NCBI RefSeq assembly: GCF_021390395.1
Contig: NZ_JAJUWT010000013.1
Location: 186,001 to 250,000, forward strand
DNA length: 64,000 bases
Source of the DNA: Saccharothrix sp. S26
GTDB taxonomy: Bacteria > Actinomycetota > Actinomycetes > Mycobacteriales > Pseudonocardiaceae
Direction: 5' to 3'
This document shows, in pieces, positions 39,288-48,354 of this stretch. How positions within the stretch are numbered: the first letter of the stretch is position 1; each line of letters starts with the position of its first letter. Below the pieces are notes generated by a model. That model saw nothing but the letters and a program-made list of their open reading frames with translations. It was not told where the DNA came from and searched no databases. A program made the position numbers and the translations under genes.

Positions 39288-40499
39288 TCACAAGTACCGC
39301 TTGAGCTCCCGCTTCGCCAACGACATCCGGTGGACCTCGTCGGGGCCGTCGGCCAGGCGCAGGGTCCGCGCGGAGGCCCACAGCTCGGCCAGCGGGAAGT
39401 CCTGGCTCACGCCGCCCGCGCCGTGCGCCTGGATCGCCTTGTCCAGCACCCACTCCGCCATCAGCGGCGTGCCGATCTTGATCGCCTGGATCTCGGTGTG
39501 CGCGCCCTTGTTGCCGACGGTGTCCATCAACCACGCCGTCTTGAGCACCAGCAGCCTGGCCTGCTCAATCCGCACCCGCGACTCGGCGATCCACTCCTGC
39601 ACGACGCCCTGGCGCGCGATCGGTTGGCCGAACGCGACCCGGGAGATCGCGCGGCGGCACATGAGTTCCAGGGCGCGCTCGGCGATGCCGATCAGCCGCA
39701 TGCAGTGGTGGATGCGGCCGGGGCCGAGGCGGGCCTGGGCGATCGCGAAGCCCTCGCCCTCGCCGGCGATGAGGTTGTCCGCGGGCACGCGCACGTTGTC
39801 GAAGACGATCTCGGCGTGCCCGCCGTGCGAGGCGTCGGTGTAGCCGAACACGTGCATGCCGCGCTTGACGTGCACGCCCGGCGTGTCGCGCGGCACCAGG
39901 ATCATGGCCTGCTGGCGGTGCCGTTCGGCGTCGGGGTCGGTCTTGCCCATCACGATGAAGATCGCGCAGTTGGGGTTCATCGCGCCCGACGACCACCACT
40001 TGCGGCCGTTGACGACGTACTCGTCGCCGTCGCGGACGATGCTGGTGGCGATGTTGGTGGCGTCGGAGGACGCCACGTCCGGCTCGGTCATGCAGAACGC
40101 GGACCGGATCTCCCCGTCGAGCAGGGGCCGCAGCCACTGCTTCTTCTGCTGCTCGGTGCCGAACATCGCCAGCACCTCCATGTTGCCGGTGTCCGGCGCG
40201 GCGCAGTTGAGCGCCTCGGGTGCCAGGTGCGGGCTGCGGCCGGTGATCTCGGCCAGCGGCGCGTACTGCAGGTTGGTCAGGCCGCCGCCGTGCTCGGGGT
40301 CGGGCAGGAACAGGTTCCACAGGCCCTGCCGGCGCGCCTCGGACTTCAGCTCCTCCAGCACCGGCGGCCGCGCCCACGGGTCGTCGGCCTCGGCGAGCTG
40401 CCGCTCGGCGACCGGTTCGGCGGGGTAGACGAACTCGTCCATGAACCGCAGCAGCTTGGCGCGCAGTTCCTCGGTCTTGGCGTCGTAGGCGAAGTCCAT
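39288..40499 (-). CDS. Acyl-CoA dehydrogenase, ACAD10/11-like
   Basis: 403-residue FAD acyl-CoA dehydrogenase. Domain order is normal: N-terminal helices, [16 protein letters not shown] (flavin/substrate contact), the beta-domain [19 protein letters not shown], and C-terminal [19 protein letters not shown] and [19 protein letters not shown]. The AFGQPI and DFPLA signatures are those of the ACAD10/ACAD11 branch. ATG 40499 overlaps the phosphotransferase stop (ATGA). Together with the two upstream genes it forms a HAD-kinase-dehydrogenase set; ACAD10/11 act with the kinase in 4-hydroxyacyl-CoA breakdown, which is the inferred pathway. Confidence 0.94.
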   Translation of the reverse strand: MDFAYDAKTEELRAKLLRFMDEFVYPAEPVAERQLAEADDPWARPPVLEELKSEARRQGLWNLFLPDPEHGGGLTNLQYAPLAEITGRSPHLAPEALNCAAPDTGNMEVLAMFGTEQQKKQWLRPLLDGEIRSAFCMTEPDVASSDATNIATSIVRDGDEYVVNGRKWWSSGAMNPNCAIFIVMGKTDPDAERHRQQAMILVPRDTPGVHVKRGMHVFGYTDASHGGHAEIVFDNVRVPADNLIAGEGEGFAIAQARLGPGRIHHCMRLIGIAERALELMCRRAISRVAFGQPIARQGVVQEWIAESRVRIEQARLLVLKTAWLMDTVGNKGAHTEIQAIKIGTPLMAEWVLDKAIQAHGAGGVSQDFPLAELWASARTLRLADGPDEVHRMSLAKRELKRYL

Positions 40500-41506
40500 C
40501 AGTGCTCCCCTGAGGTCGCGGCGAGTCCCTGCCGGACCAGCGGCAGGGTGAGGTGGCCGATCTGGTCGAACCCCGCTCCCACGGTCTTGCCGCGGGTGAA
40601 GCGGAAGTGGATGCCTTCGAGGATCACGGCGAGCTTGAAGTACGCGAACGCCGTGTACCAGGCCAGGCCGCCGGTGTCGGCTCCGCTGCGCTCGGCGTAA
40701 CGGCGCACCAGCTCGTCGGTGTCGGCGAACCCGGGCAGCGTCGGCACGGTCCCGGTGATCGGGTCGTCCTCGCGCGCGCCGATGCCGTTCCAGTACACGC
40801 ACAGCAGGCCGACGTCGGCCAGCGGGTCGCCCAGGGTGGCCATCTCCCAGTCCAGCACCGCGCTGATGTCCAGCGGGTCCTGCGTGACCAGGACGTTGTC
40901 CAGCCGGTAGTCGCCGTGCACGATCGTGGCGCGGGCGGAGTCGGGGACGCTGTCGGCGAGCCGGTCGCGCAGCTCGTCGATGCCGGGCAGGTCACGACTG
41001 CGGGAGGCGTCGAGCTGCTTGCCCCAGCGGGCGACCTGGCGCTCGAGGAAGCCGTCCGGTCGGCCGAAGTCGGCCAGGCCGACGTCCTTCGGGTCGACCG
41101 CGTGCAGGTCGGCGAGCACGTCGACCAGCCGTTCGGACAGCGCGCGGGCCCGGTCCGGGGTCAGCCACGGGCACTGGTCGCGGTGCCGCAGCGCCACGCC
41201 CGGCACCTCTTCCATCAGGTAGAACGGCGCGCCGATGACGTCGGTGTCCTCGCACAGCAGCTCGACCCGCGGCACGGGCACGGCGGTGTCGGCGAGGGCC
41301 TTGATCACCCGGTGCTCGCGGGCCATGTCGTGCGCGGTGGCCAGCACGTGGCCCAGCGGCGGCCGGCGCAGCACCCAGCGCTGCTCGCCGTCGGTGACGC
41401 GGTAGGTGAGGTTGGACCGACCGCCGGGGATCAGCTCCCCGGTCAACGGTCCGCTGCCGAGGTGGGCGGCGAGCCGGTCGAGGTCCAGGCCGGGCAGTTC
41501 GGTCAT
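40499..41506 (-). CDS. APH-fold kinase, ACAD10/11-type (4-hydroxyacyl-CoA kinase candidate)
   Basis: 335-residue phosphotransferase. N-lobe [20 protein letters not shown] with ATP-binding Lys/Arg region, then [14 protein letters not shown], catalytic loop [16 protein letters not shown] and metal Asp in [17 protein letters not shown]. This sequence belongs with the kinase part of ACAD10/11 and Pseudomonas LvaA, which phosphorylate the 4-hydroxyl of hydroxyacyl-CoAs before dehydration. ATG 41506 overlaps the HAD gene (ATGA), so all three genes are translationally coupled. Substrate by family analogy only. Confidence 0.92.
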   Translation of the reverse strand: MTELPGLDLDRLAAHLGSGPLTGELIPGGRSNLTYRVTDGEQRWVLRRPPLGHVLATAHDMAREHRVIKALADTAVPVPRVELLCEDTDVIGAPFYLMEEVPGVALRHRDQCPWLTPDRARALSERLVDVLADLHAVDPKDVGLADFGRPDGFLERQVARWGKQLDASRSRDLPGIDELRDRLADSVPDSARATIVHGDYRLDNVLVTQDPLDISAVLDWEMATLGDPLADVGLLCVYWNGIGAREDDPITGTVPTLPGFADTDELVRRYAERSGADTGGLAWYTAFAYFKLAVILEGIHFRFTRGKTVGAGFDQIGHLTLPLVRQGLAATSGEH

Positions 41507-42144
41507 GCGGCGACTCCCCTGAGCTGGGCGATCACCGCACGGGTCGTGTCGGCGTCGGTGTGCCGGTGGGCGTGCAGGCCGACCGCCTGCGCCGCTTCGA
41601 CGTTGACCGGCGCGTCGTCGAAGAACACGCACCGGTGGGCGGGCAGGCCGATCAGGTCCAGCGTGTGCCGGAAGATGCGCGGGTCGGGCTTGCGCAGCCC
41701 GATCCGGCCGCTGATCACGATGGTGTCGAACAGCTCCAGCAGCAGCTCTTCGGGGTAGCCCTCGCCCCAGCTGTTGGACAGCAGCACGGTCCGCAGGCCG
41801 TCGGCGCGCAGTTCGCGGACCAGCTCGACCATCTTCGGGTCGGGGTGCGCGCTGCCGAACATGCGGCGCAGCAGCCCTTTCGACGCCACCTCGCGGCCGT
41901 CGAGGGTGAGCAGTTCGGCCGCGAGGAGGGCTTCGAACTCGTCGGGGGTGAGTTCGCCGGTCTCCAGCCGGGCCACCGGGCTGTCGGGTGCCGCGTCACG
42001 TCCCATCCACGTCCGCATGGTGCGGCCGTAGCGGTCCCGGTCGATGTTCTCCGAGGTCAGCCAGTCGTCGATGAAGGCGGGCACGGAGACCGTGAGCACG
42101 CCGCCCCAGTCCAGCACCACCGCGTCGATGCGCCGTTCGTCCAC
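41503..42144 (-). CDS. HAD-superfamily hydrolase, ACAD10 N-domain-like
   Basis: 213-residue HAD phosphatase. Motif I is VVLDWGGVLT: the second Asp of DxD is replaced by Gly-Gly, as in epoxide-hydrolase-N/ACAD10-type HADs; motif II Ser in VLLSNSWGEG; motif III Lys in RKPDPRIF; motif IV VFFDDAPVN. It starts at GTG 42144 with a weak RBS. First gene of the three-gene operon, just downstream of a TetR-type palindrome. In animal ACAD10 the equivalent domain is at the N-terminus; its exact reaction is not settled. Confidence 0.92.
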   Translation of the reverse strand: MDERRIDAVVLDWGGVLTVSVPAFIDDWLTSENIDRDRYGRTMRTWMGRDAAPDSPVARLETGELTPDEFEALLAAELLTLDGREVASKGLLRRMFGSAHPDPKMVELVRELRADGLRTVLLSNSWGEGYPEELLLELFDTIVISGRIGLRKPDPRIFRHTLDLIGLPAHRCVFFDDAPVNVEAAQAVGLHAHRHTDADTTRAVIAQLRGVAA

Positions 42145-42154
42145 GTCGCGAGGG

Positions 42155-42170
42155 TACCGACCGGTCGGTA
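42155..42170. promoter_or_regulatory. TetR-type operator before the HAD-kinase-dehydrogenase operon
   Basis: TACCGACCGGTCGGTA is a perfect 16-bp palindrome, 11 bases before GTG 42144. Its ACCGACCGGTCGGT core is a sequence style seen at TetR-family sites. No TetR gene is adjacent, so the regulator would act in trans. Confidence 0.7.
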
Positions 42171-42340
42171 TGTCGGCAAGCCCGATACTCGGTGTTCATT
42201 TCGGAAAACGTGAACGCGGTGTTCGCGTTTGACATTTCGCCATTCGCTTCGGCATTGTCCGCCCCGGCGATCACGTTCTCTTCTTCAAGCCCCTCACCTG
42301 GGATTATCAGTCACGTGTCGGTGTTTTCGAGGGGGAAGTC

Positions 42341-43057
42341 ATGCCGATCCTGGTCACCGGGGCGACCGGCACCGTCGGGCGGTGCGTGGTGCGTCGGCTG
42401 CTCGCCGCCGGCCGATCGGTGCGTGCGCTGACCCGCCATCCGGCTGTCGATCGAGCGTGACGGTCCGGCGATCGTGGACGTGCCGACGCGGGCGGAGGTG
42501 CGGCGGCTGACGCACCTGGGGCACGACGACCCGAGCCGTCCCGACGACGATCCGCTGGAGTCGTGGCACCGGGTGTTCCACCGGGCGATCGAGTCGTCGC
42601 AGATGGAGTGGACGCACGTGTTCCCCGGCGAGTTCATGGCGAACACGCGGGAGTGGGCCGCGTCGATCCGCGCGGAGGGCGTGGTGCGGGCTCCGTTCGG
42701 CGACCGGACGAGCGCGAGGACGACATTGCGGCGATCGTGGTGGAGGCCCTGGTGGAGGACGGGCACGCGGGGCGGACCTACTGGCCGACCGGTCCGGAGC
42801 CGGTGCGCCGGCGGGACGCGGTGCGGATGATCGGTGAGGCGATCGGGAGGGAGGTCGGGTTCGTGGAGCCGACCGCCGGGCAGGCGCGGGAGCTGTGGCG
42901 CGAGGTCTACCCGGCCGAGGTGATCGAGTGGTTCCTGGAGATGGGCCGCCACCCCGAGGGCAACAGCTGGGTGTCACCGGACGTGGAGCGGGTGCTGGGT
43001 CGGCCCGGTCTGACGTTCGACCGGTGGGCACGCGACCACGCCGCCGACTTCCGCTGA
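42341..43057 (+). pseudogene. NmrA-like NAD(P)H-binding protein gene, disrupted
   Basis: Starts MPILVTGATGTVGRCVVRRL at ATG 42341 with GGGGGAAG before it: an intact Rossmann start. The frame stops at 42460 (after DRA), while a second frame picks up PAIVDVPTRAEVRRLTHLGH and EWTHVFPGEFMANTREWAAS, and a third, from about 42717, reads EDDIAAIVVEALVEDGHAGR to the end at 43057. The middle part (~40-80 residues with the substrate region) is missing and there is at least one frameshift. Normal relatives are ~280 residues. TTGACA at 42229-42234 could belong to its old promoter. Likely a decaying gene. Confidence 0.8.
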
Positions 43058-43069
43058 GACCACGGGCCG

Positions 43070-43594
43070 TCAGGCCGGTTCGGGGACGGCGTTGCGCAGC
43101 CGGATACCGCTGAACCCGAGCGTGCTCGCGGTCACCCGCCGCCAGAACGGCCACAGCGTGGCCATCAGCCGCAGCTCGATGCCGGCCTCCTCGTGCAACG
43201 CCAGCAGGTCGCCGACGGGGTCGGCCGGGCCGAGCGGTTCGACCGGTTCCGTGGCGACGTGCGCGTTGGGCGGGTCGCCGAACGGCCTGAACGCCCCCGC
43301 GTCGAACCGGTAGGCGTACACGCGCGCGGTCTGCATCCGGCGCAGCCAGCCGAACTCGATCGCGTGCACCCGCTCGGCACCCAGCCACTCCCGGTCCCCG
43401 GCGGTGGTGGTCGGCTCCACCCACGCCAGGGCACGCGGGCACTGGCGCGGGAACCAGTAGTCGGGTGCTCGGTCGTGGTCGACGGCCCACACGTAGGCCT
43501 CGGGTTGGCGGGCCGTGGCGGCCACGTGCGGCTCGAACCGGGTGATCGTCGGGTTCTCGGAGAAGTGCAGCACTTGGCCCGGTGCCGGTCGCAT
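43070..43594 (-). CDS. DUF6886-type conserved protein
   Basis: 174 residues. PGQVLHFSENPTITRFEPHV, AYVWAVDHDRAPDYWFPRQC, RVHAIEFGWLRRMQTARVYA and ATLWPFWRRVTASTLGFSGI are conserved in this actinobacterial family as I recall it. No catalytic motif is evident and the function is unknown. I start at ATG 43594; 13 codons of open frame upstream are less like the family. Ends 13 bases from the NmrA pseudogene, convergent. Confidence 0.85.
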   Translation of the reverse strand: MRPAPGQVLHFSENPTITRFEPHVAATARQPEAYVWAVDHDRAPDYWFPRQCPRALAWVEPTTTAGDREWLGAERVHAIEFGWLRRMQTARVYAYRFDAGAFRPFGDPPNAHVATEPVEPLGPADPVGDLLALHEEAGIELRLMATLWPFWRRVTASTLGFSGIRLRNAVPEPA

Positions 43595-43678
43595 GGCCGA
43601 CGATCGTGCCGGAACCCGGCCGGCTCGCTCCACCGATTTCCGTGTCGACCCTTGGCCCGGGGTCTGAGGTGGCCCGGG

Positions 43679-43720
43679 GTCTGAGGTCTGGCGTCTGAGG
43701 TCTGGCGTCTGACGTCGGCC
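43679..43720. repeat. 14-bp tandem repeat, about three copies
   Basis: GTCTGAGGTCTGGC at 43679-43692 and 43693-43706, then the diverged GTCTGACGTCGGCC to 43720. A partial GGTCTGAGGTGG copy precedes. It lies in the 320-bp gap 43595-43914 between the DUF6886 gene start and the hsp20 stop, which otherwise shows no gene. Confidence 0.8.
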
Positions 43721-43914
43721 CTGGGTCTGCGGGTGCCGGGCTCGGTACCGCCCGGCCGGGTAGTCGCGGACAGGCGGCCGGGGCCTGCACGCGGGAAGTG
43801 TCGAGGGTATTGCCGGTCGGGTGATCGTGATGGTGGCGGTGCCGTCGGGCGACGTGCACCGGGCCTACCTGCCGTAGACCCGGTGCACATCCGGTATCCG
43901 ACGGCGTGGACGTG

Positions 43915-44349
43915 TCAGGCGTTGATCTCCTTCGGTGCGCCGTCGGTGTGGCTGATGGTGATCTTGCGCGGCTTGGCCTTCTCCGCGATCGGGATGCGCA
44001 GCGTCAGCACGCCGGAGTCGTAGTCGGCCTTGATCCGGTCGACGTCGAGCGAGTCGCCGAGGAACAACTGCCGCGAGAACACGCCCAGCGGCCGCTCGGA
44101 CAGCTGCATCTCGACGTCGTCGGTGCGGTTGGGCCGACGCTCGGCCTTCACCGTGAGCACGTTGCGCTCCACGTCGAGGTCGATCGCGTCCGGCGTGACA
44201 CCGGGCAGGTCGAACTCCACCACGAACTCGTCACCGGTGCGGTAGGCGTCCATCGGCATGGGCGTGGGCCGCGACCAGGTGCCCGGTCCGGTGAAGAACT
44301 GCTGCGCCAGCCGGTCCAGCTCCCGGAACGGGTCCGTGCGCATCAACAT
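43915..44349 (-). CDS. hsp20: Hsp20/alpha-crystallin small heat-shock protein
   Basis: 144-residue small heat-shock chaperone (Hsp18 type). N-terminal [16 protein letters not shown], then the alpha-crystallin domain from ~35 to ~135: [58 protein letters not shown] (the GVL motif). AGGAGGTG is 6 bases before ATG 44349. A TTGTCA-17-TACAAC promoter is visible upstream. It binds unfolding proteins in large oligomers. It diverges from a small helical DNA-binding protein that probably regulates it. Confidence 0.96.
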   Translation of the reverse strand: MLMRTDPFRELDRLAQQFFTGPGTWSRPTPMPMDAYRTGDEFVVEFDLPGVTPDAIDLDVERNVLTVKAERRPNRTDDVEMQLSERPLGVFSRQLFLGDSLDVDRIKADYDSGVLTLRIPIAEKAKPRKITISHTDGAPKEINA

Positions 44350-44406
44350 CGGGAACACCTCCTGAATCTGTCTGGTCAATGCGCTGGTCTTCGCGCTGCC
44401 GACTCA

Positions 44407-44457
44407 GTTGTACCACGTCGTCATCTCGTTGACAACACCGAATGTCGTCGGTAAGTT
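44407..44457. promoter_or_regulatory. Back-to-back promoters sharing one -35 sequence
   Basis: Minus strand (hsp20): TTGTCA 44430-44435, 17-bp spacer, TACAAC 44407-44412. Plus strand (regulator): TTGACA 44429-44434, 17-bp spacer, TAAGTT 44452-44457, 6 bases before ATG 44464, so leaderless. Both -35 boxes come from GTTGACAAC (44428-44436), a near-palindrome, so polymerase should occupy only one promoter at a time. Confidence 0.8.
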
Positions 44458-44463
44458 GACGCC

Positions 44464-45033
44464 ATGGCGATCGGAGACTACGAGACCGTCCGAGCGGCGG
44501 CAACCGGGGAAGACCTCAGTGCCGGGCAGGTGCTGTCCGCGCTGGTCCTCCTGCGGCGATTGCGGGATGAGCTGGCCGGATGGGAACCGCAGCTGATCGC
44601 CGCGGCACGGGAGCTGGGCACGAGTTGGGCCGAGCTGGCTCCCGCGTTGGGGGTGGCCAGCAGGCAGGCGGCCGAGCGCCGGTACCTGCGGCTGCGCCCG
44701 TCGGAGCTGGGCGCGACGGCCGAGGGCCGGGTGCGTGCCGAGCGGGACCGGCGCGCCGCCGACCGCGCGGTGTCGCAGTGGGCGCGCGACAACGCCGCGT
44801 CGTTGCGCAGCCTGGCGGGGCAGGTCGGGCAGGTGGACGTCGTGGTGCGGCAGGCGTTGGCGGAGGACGACGCCGTGGCGTTGCTCGAGCCGTTGACGGC
44901 GGCGCTGGCCAAGGTGCGGTCCACCCACCCGGACCTGGCCGCCGAGATCCAGGCCGTCAACGAGCGGGCGGAGGAGGTGCGACGGGACACCCAGACGCTG
45001 CGGGACAACCAGCTGCCCCGCGACAACCACTGA
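44464..45033 (+). CDS. Putative regulator divergent from hsp20 ('HSP18 regulator' type)
   Basis: 189 residues, all-helical. LIAAARELGTSWAELAPALG with VASRQAAERRYLRLRP is a helix-turn-helix (about residues 44-78). The rest is charged and coiled-coil-like (RAERDRRAADRAVSQWARDN, EEVRRDTQTLRDN). Proteins of this kind next to hsp20 are labelled HSP18 transcriptional regulators in actinomycetes, as I remember; direct evidence is limited. The consensus leaderless promoter shares the hsp20 -35, so transcription of the two is likely linked. A 42-bp palindrome follows. Confidence 0.85.
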   Translation: MAIGDYETVRAAATGEDLSAGQVLSALVLLRRLRDELAGWEPQLIAAARELGTSWAELAPALGVASRQAAERRYLRLRPSELGATAEGRVRAERDRRAADRAVSQWARDNAASLRSLAGQVGQVDVVVRQALAEDDAVALLEPLTAALAKVRSTHPDLAAEIQAVNERAEEVRRDTQTLRDNQLPRDNH

Positions 45034-45194
45034 CCCGGGCGGGTCGGGCCATCCGGTCGGGCCGCGGGGTGGTGGACGGTCGCGGTCCGACGGCGCTGGA
45101 GCGAGGGCCACGGGTACCGGGGTGAGGGAGGCCGGCGGCGCGGGCCCACCGGGTCTCCGGCGCGACCTGCCGCGCCGACCTGCGGGCACGGTGG

Positions 45195-45236
45195 CCGTAC
45201 CTCCTGGTCACGGCCGGCCGTGACCAGGAGGTACGG
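45195..45236. terminator. 42-bp perfect palindrome between convergent genes
   Basis: Arms of 21 bases, CCGTACCTCCTGGTCACGGCC followed at once by its exact complement, with no loop and no mismatch; 161 bases after the regulator stop, and 190 before the LD-carboxypeptidase stop. Most likely a bidirectional terminator; a cruciform or protein-binding site is possible. Confidence 0.75.
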
Positions 45237-45426
45237 GGATCCGGTTCGGGAGGCGGCGGCGGTCGGCCGGGGTGCACTCCGGGCCCGGTAGTCATCGGTG
45301 GTCCCGCCCTTGCCGGACCGGGGCCGCGCTCTCCCGTGGCGGTGACCGGCGGGGCAGCGAGTCCGGGCAGCGAGTCCGGGTGGCGGCGGTGACGGGTTGA
45401 CCGCTTCCGGTGCGGTCGGGAGGCGG
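45237..45426. other. Remainder of the 393-bp gap 45034-45426, with short tandem repeat
   Basis: GCAGCGAGTCCGGG is repeated exactly at 45354-45367 and 45368-45381. No gene is seen in 45034-45426 apart from the palindrome. Confidence 0.6.
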
Positions 45427-46314
45427 TCAGGCGACCACGGTCACCGTGCCGGCGCCGCCGTCGATCTCGACGGGCACGCCGAGCGGCACGGTGAGTTGGC
45501 CCTCGCAGTGGCCGAACCCGGTGTCGGCGACGATCGGCACCCCGAGGTCGCCCAGCCGGTCGGCGAGCACGGCGGAAGGGTCGCCGCACCCGGTCCACGA
45601 GCCGAGGACGAGGCCCGCGACCTGGTCGAACCACCCCGAGCGGCGCAGGGCGGTGAGCATCCGGTCGAGGCGGTAGGGCTCCTCGTTGACGTCTTCGAGC
45701 AGCACGATCGCGCCCGGTGGCGGTGGGGCGTCGAGGAGGCTGAGGTTGCCGCCGACGGCGACACCGCGGGCGACACCGGGCACCAGGCCGACCCCGCGGT
45801 AGGCCGTGACGCCGGTGAACAGGGCGGCGCGCAGCCGTTCGCGGGCGTCGGTGTCCTCCACGAACGCCCTGGTGGCGACCATCGGCCCGAACCAGGTGGG
45901 CACGCCGTGCGCCCACAACCGCTCGTGCAGCACGGTCGTGTCGCTGGAGCCGACGAAGACCTTGCGCCGGGCGGCGACCGCCGTCCAGTCGACCAGGTCG
46001 ACCATGCGCAGGCTGCCGTAGCCGCCCCGCGCGCACAGCACCCCCGCCACCGACGGGTCCGTCCATGCCTGTTCGAAGGCCCGGGCGCGGTCGGCGTCGT
46101 GGCCGGCGAGGTAGTCCAGCGTCGGGTGGGTGTCCAGCGCGTGGGCGTCCACCCGCACGTCCAGGCCCCACTTGCGCAGCCACGCGACCCCGGCGTCGAG
46201 GAGTCCGGCCGGGCACGGTCCCGCCGGGCTGACCACGACGACCCGGTCCCCGGCCCGCAGCAGCCCGGGCCCGGGGACGGCCGCACGGGCCGCCCCCGGC
46301 ACACCGGACGTCAT
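45427..46314 (-). CDS. LD-carboxypeptidase (S66 family, MccF/LdcA-like)
   Basis: 295-residue Ser peptidase. GDRVVVVSPAGPCPAGLLDA at the N-terminus, the loop CARGGYGSLRM, the nucleophile region VGSSDTTVLHE (~121), Glu in LLEDVNEEPYRLDRML and His in TGFGHCEGQLTVP complete the S66 triad. The family removes the terminal D-Ala from murein tetrapeptides or cleaves microcin C-type peptide nucleotides. ATG 46314 overlaps the S9 peptidase stop (ATGA), so the two peptidases are co-translated. Confidence 0.94.
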   Translation of the reverse strand: MTSGVPGAARAAVPGPGLLRAGDRVVVVSPAGPCPAGLLDAGVAWLRKWGLDVRVDAHALDTHPTLDYLAGHDADRARAFEQAWTDPSVAGVLCARGGYGSLRMVDLVDWTAVAARRKVFVGSSDTTVLHERLWAHGVPTWFGPMVATRAFVEDTDARERLRAALFTGVTAYRGVGLVPGVARGVAVGGNLSLLDAPPPPGAIVLLEDVNEEPYRLDRMLTALRRSGWFDQVAGLVLGSWTGCGDPSAVLADRLGDLGVPIVADTGFGHCEGQLTVPLGVPVEIDGGAGTVTVVA

Positions 46315-48224
46315 CGGCGCAGCTCCAGCACCGCGACCCCCTCGGGGGTGAACCCGAACACCTGCCCGTAGAACGACAGCTCGGCCTCCAGCGCGGCGAC
46401 GATGGTCTCCGCCTTGCGGAACCCGTGCTGCTCGCCCTCGAACGTGAGGTAGGCGTGCGGGATGCCGGTGCCGTCCAGCGCGGACGCGAACCGGTCGGCC
46501 TGCTCGGGCGGGCAGATCTCGTCCTCCAAGCCCTGTAGCAGCAGCACGGGCCCGGCCAGCCGGTCCACGCGGTGCGACGGCGACCGCTCGGCGTACCGGT
46601 CGGCCGCCTCGGGCCACGGCCCGACCAGGCCCTCCACGTAGCGGGACTCGAAGTCGTGGGTCTCGCCGCCCGCGCCGGTCCAGCCGGCCAGGTCGAGGAT
46701 GGGGAACGCGACCATGCCGCACCGGTAGGTCTTCACCGAGGTCAGTGACGCCGCGGAGGTCCAGCCGCCGGCGCTGCCGCCGCGGATGGCGAGCCGGTCG
46801 CCGTCGGCGTCGCCGGCGTCGGCCAGGGCTTGGGCCACGGCGGCGCAGTCCTGCACGTCGACCACGCCCCACTGCTCGCGCAGCCGTTCCCGGAACGCCC
46901 GGCCGTAGCCGGTGGAGCCGCCGTAGTTGACCGCGACCACGCCGATGCCGCGGCTGGTCAGGTAGGCCAGCTCGGCGTCGAGCACGGGCGAGGAGCGGCC
47001 GGTGGGCCCGCCGTGGACGTGCACGACATACGGCGGTTTCTCGTCGTCGGGCCCGGCGAAGTCGGGGTTGCGCGGCGGGTAGACGTAGGCGGGGACGTCG
47101 CCGTCGGGGCCGCGGAACACGCGTTCCTCGGGCACCGGCAGGTAGTCGACCGGCAGCGTGGACCGCCCGGAGGTGTGCTCGGTGAGCACCCCGGTGGACA
47201 GGTCCAGCGACACCACGGCGGACTCGGCCCGCGGCCCGGCCGCGCCGCTGACGACCACGCCGTCGTGCACGGCCAGGTGCGCGTGCCAGACGGGCAGGTC
47301 CACGTCGACGTCGGTGACGGTGCCGCTGCGCTCGTCGAGCACGGCCAGCGCGCCGGAGCGCAGCACGGCGTAGCGGCCGGGGTTGATGGTGGCGAACCAG
47401 CGGTTGCCCAGCCGCCACATCGGCCCGCCGAGCTCCTCCGCGCACGGCGCGAGGTTCTTCCTGGTGCCGTCCAGGCCGATGCGGAACAGGTTCCACCAGC
47501 CGTCGGGGTCGGTCAGCGCGAGCAGCGAGTCGCCCTCCCACTCGACCTGGCACACGGCCTCGGACTCGCCGCCCGCGAGGACGCGGTGCTGCGAGGAGCC
47601 GACCTCGGCCACGCACAGCTCGGTGCCGTCCCACGGCATGCGGGGGTGGTCCCAGCCGATCCAGGCGTAGTGGCGGCCGTCGGGCGAGAGCCGCGGGCCG
47701 GTCATGAAGTGGTGGCTGGCGGCGAGGACGCGGGGCGGGGAGCCGTCCAGCGGCAGCGCGACCAGGTCGCGGCGCACGTCGGTGCGCGCGTCGCCGGTCA
47801 CGGTCTCGCGCACGCACCACACCTCGGTGTGGCCGGGTCCGGCGGTGAGGTCGCCGTAGCGGTGGCCGTGGTGGCGCTCGGGCTCGGGGCTGAGCGGGAC
47901 GGGACGCGGGTCGTCGGGGTCGAACACGTAGACGCGCTGGTCGTCCCAGTTGGTGAACGCCGCCCGCGTCCCCTCGGGGGTGTCCAGCACCACCCACGGC
48001 CGGCCGCCGTACTCGTGGACGCGGTTGCGCGCGTTCCACGGCGGCGGCAGCAGGTCCTGCCCGTCGCGCACCAGCGCGACCCGGCCGCCCTCGGCGGGGC
48101 GTCCCTCGGCCCACCAGGGGCGACCGTCGTGCAGGTCGACCCAGTGCGGGCCCCCACCGGCCGCGGCGGCGTCGGCCGCGCTGATGGGCGATGTCCACGT
48201 TCCGTACGGTGCGATCTTCACCAC
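46311..48224 (-). CDS. S9-family prolyl oligopeptidase-like peptidase
   Basis: 637 residues: an N-terminal seven-bladed beta-propeller (HEYGGRPWVVLDTPEGT, SPDGRHYAWIGWDHPRMPWD) and a C-terminal alpha/beta-hydrolase with nucleophile Ser in RGGSAGGWT (~481), Asp in QGLEDEICPP (~566) and His in GEQHGFRK (~601). Dipeptidyl- or acylaminoacyl-peptidase is expected; no signal peptide, so cytoplasmic. GTG 48224 lies 7 bases after TAAGGT, suggesting leaderless transcription; GTG 48221 is equally possible. The pairing with an LD-carboxypeptidase hints at peptide recycling. Confidence 0.94.
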   Translation of the reverse strand: MVKIAPYGTWTSPISAADAAAAGGGPHWVDLHDGRPWWAEGRPAEGGRVALVRDGQDLLPPPWNARNRVHEYGGRPWVVLDTPEGTRAAFTNWDDQRVYVFDPDDPRPVPLSPEPERHHGHRYGDLTAGPGHTEVWCVRETVTGDARTDVRRDLVALPLDGSPPRVLAASHHFMTGPRLSPDGRHYAWIGWDHPRMPWDGTELCVAEVGSSQHRVLAGGESEAVCQVEWEGDSLLALTDPDGWWNLFRIGLDGTRKNLAPCAEELGGPMWRLGNRWFATINPGRYAVLRSGALAVLDERSGTVTDVDVDLPVWHAHLAVHDGVVVSGAAGPRAESAVVSLDLSTGVLTEHTSGRSTLPVDYLPVPEERVFRGPDGDVPAYVYPPRNPDFAGPDDEKPPYVVHVHGGPTGRSSPVLDAELAYLTSRGIGVVAVNYGGSTGYGRAFRERLREQWGVVDVQDCAAVAQALADAGDADGDRLAIRGGSAGGWTSAASLTSVKTYRCGMVAFPILDLAGWTGAGGETHDFESRYVEGLVGPWPEAADRYAERSPSHRVDRLAGPVLLLQGLEDEICPPEQADRFASALDGTGIPHAYLTFEGEQHGFRKAETIVAALEAELSFYGQVFGFTPEGVAVLELRR

Positions 48225-48354
48225 GCGGCCGACCTTATCGGTGCGGGTGGCGGGCCGGTCAGCGCCGATCGACCGGCGGTGGCGTTCGCCGTCGGGGAAA
48301 AGCGCGGGGGCAGGGCTGCCGATCTTGCTCGCGTGGCCTAGGGTCTTCGTTGTC

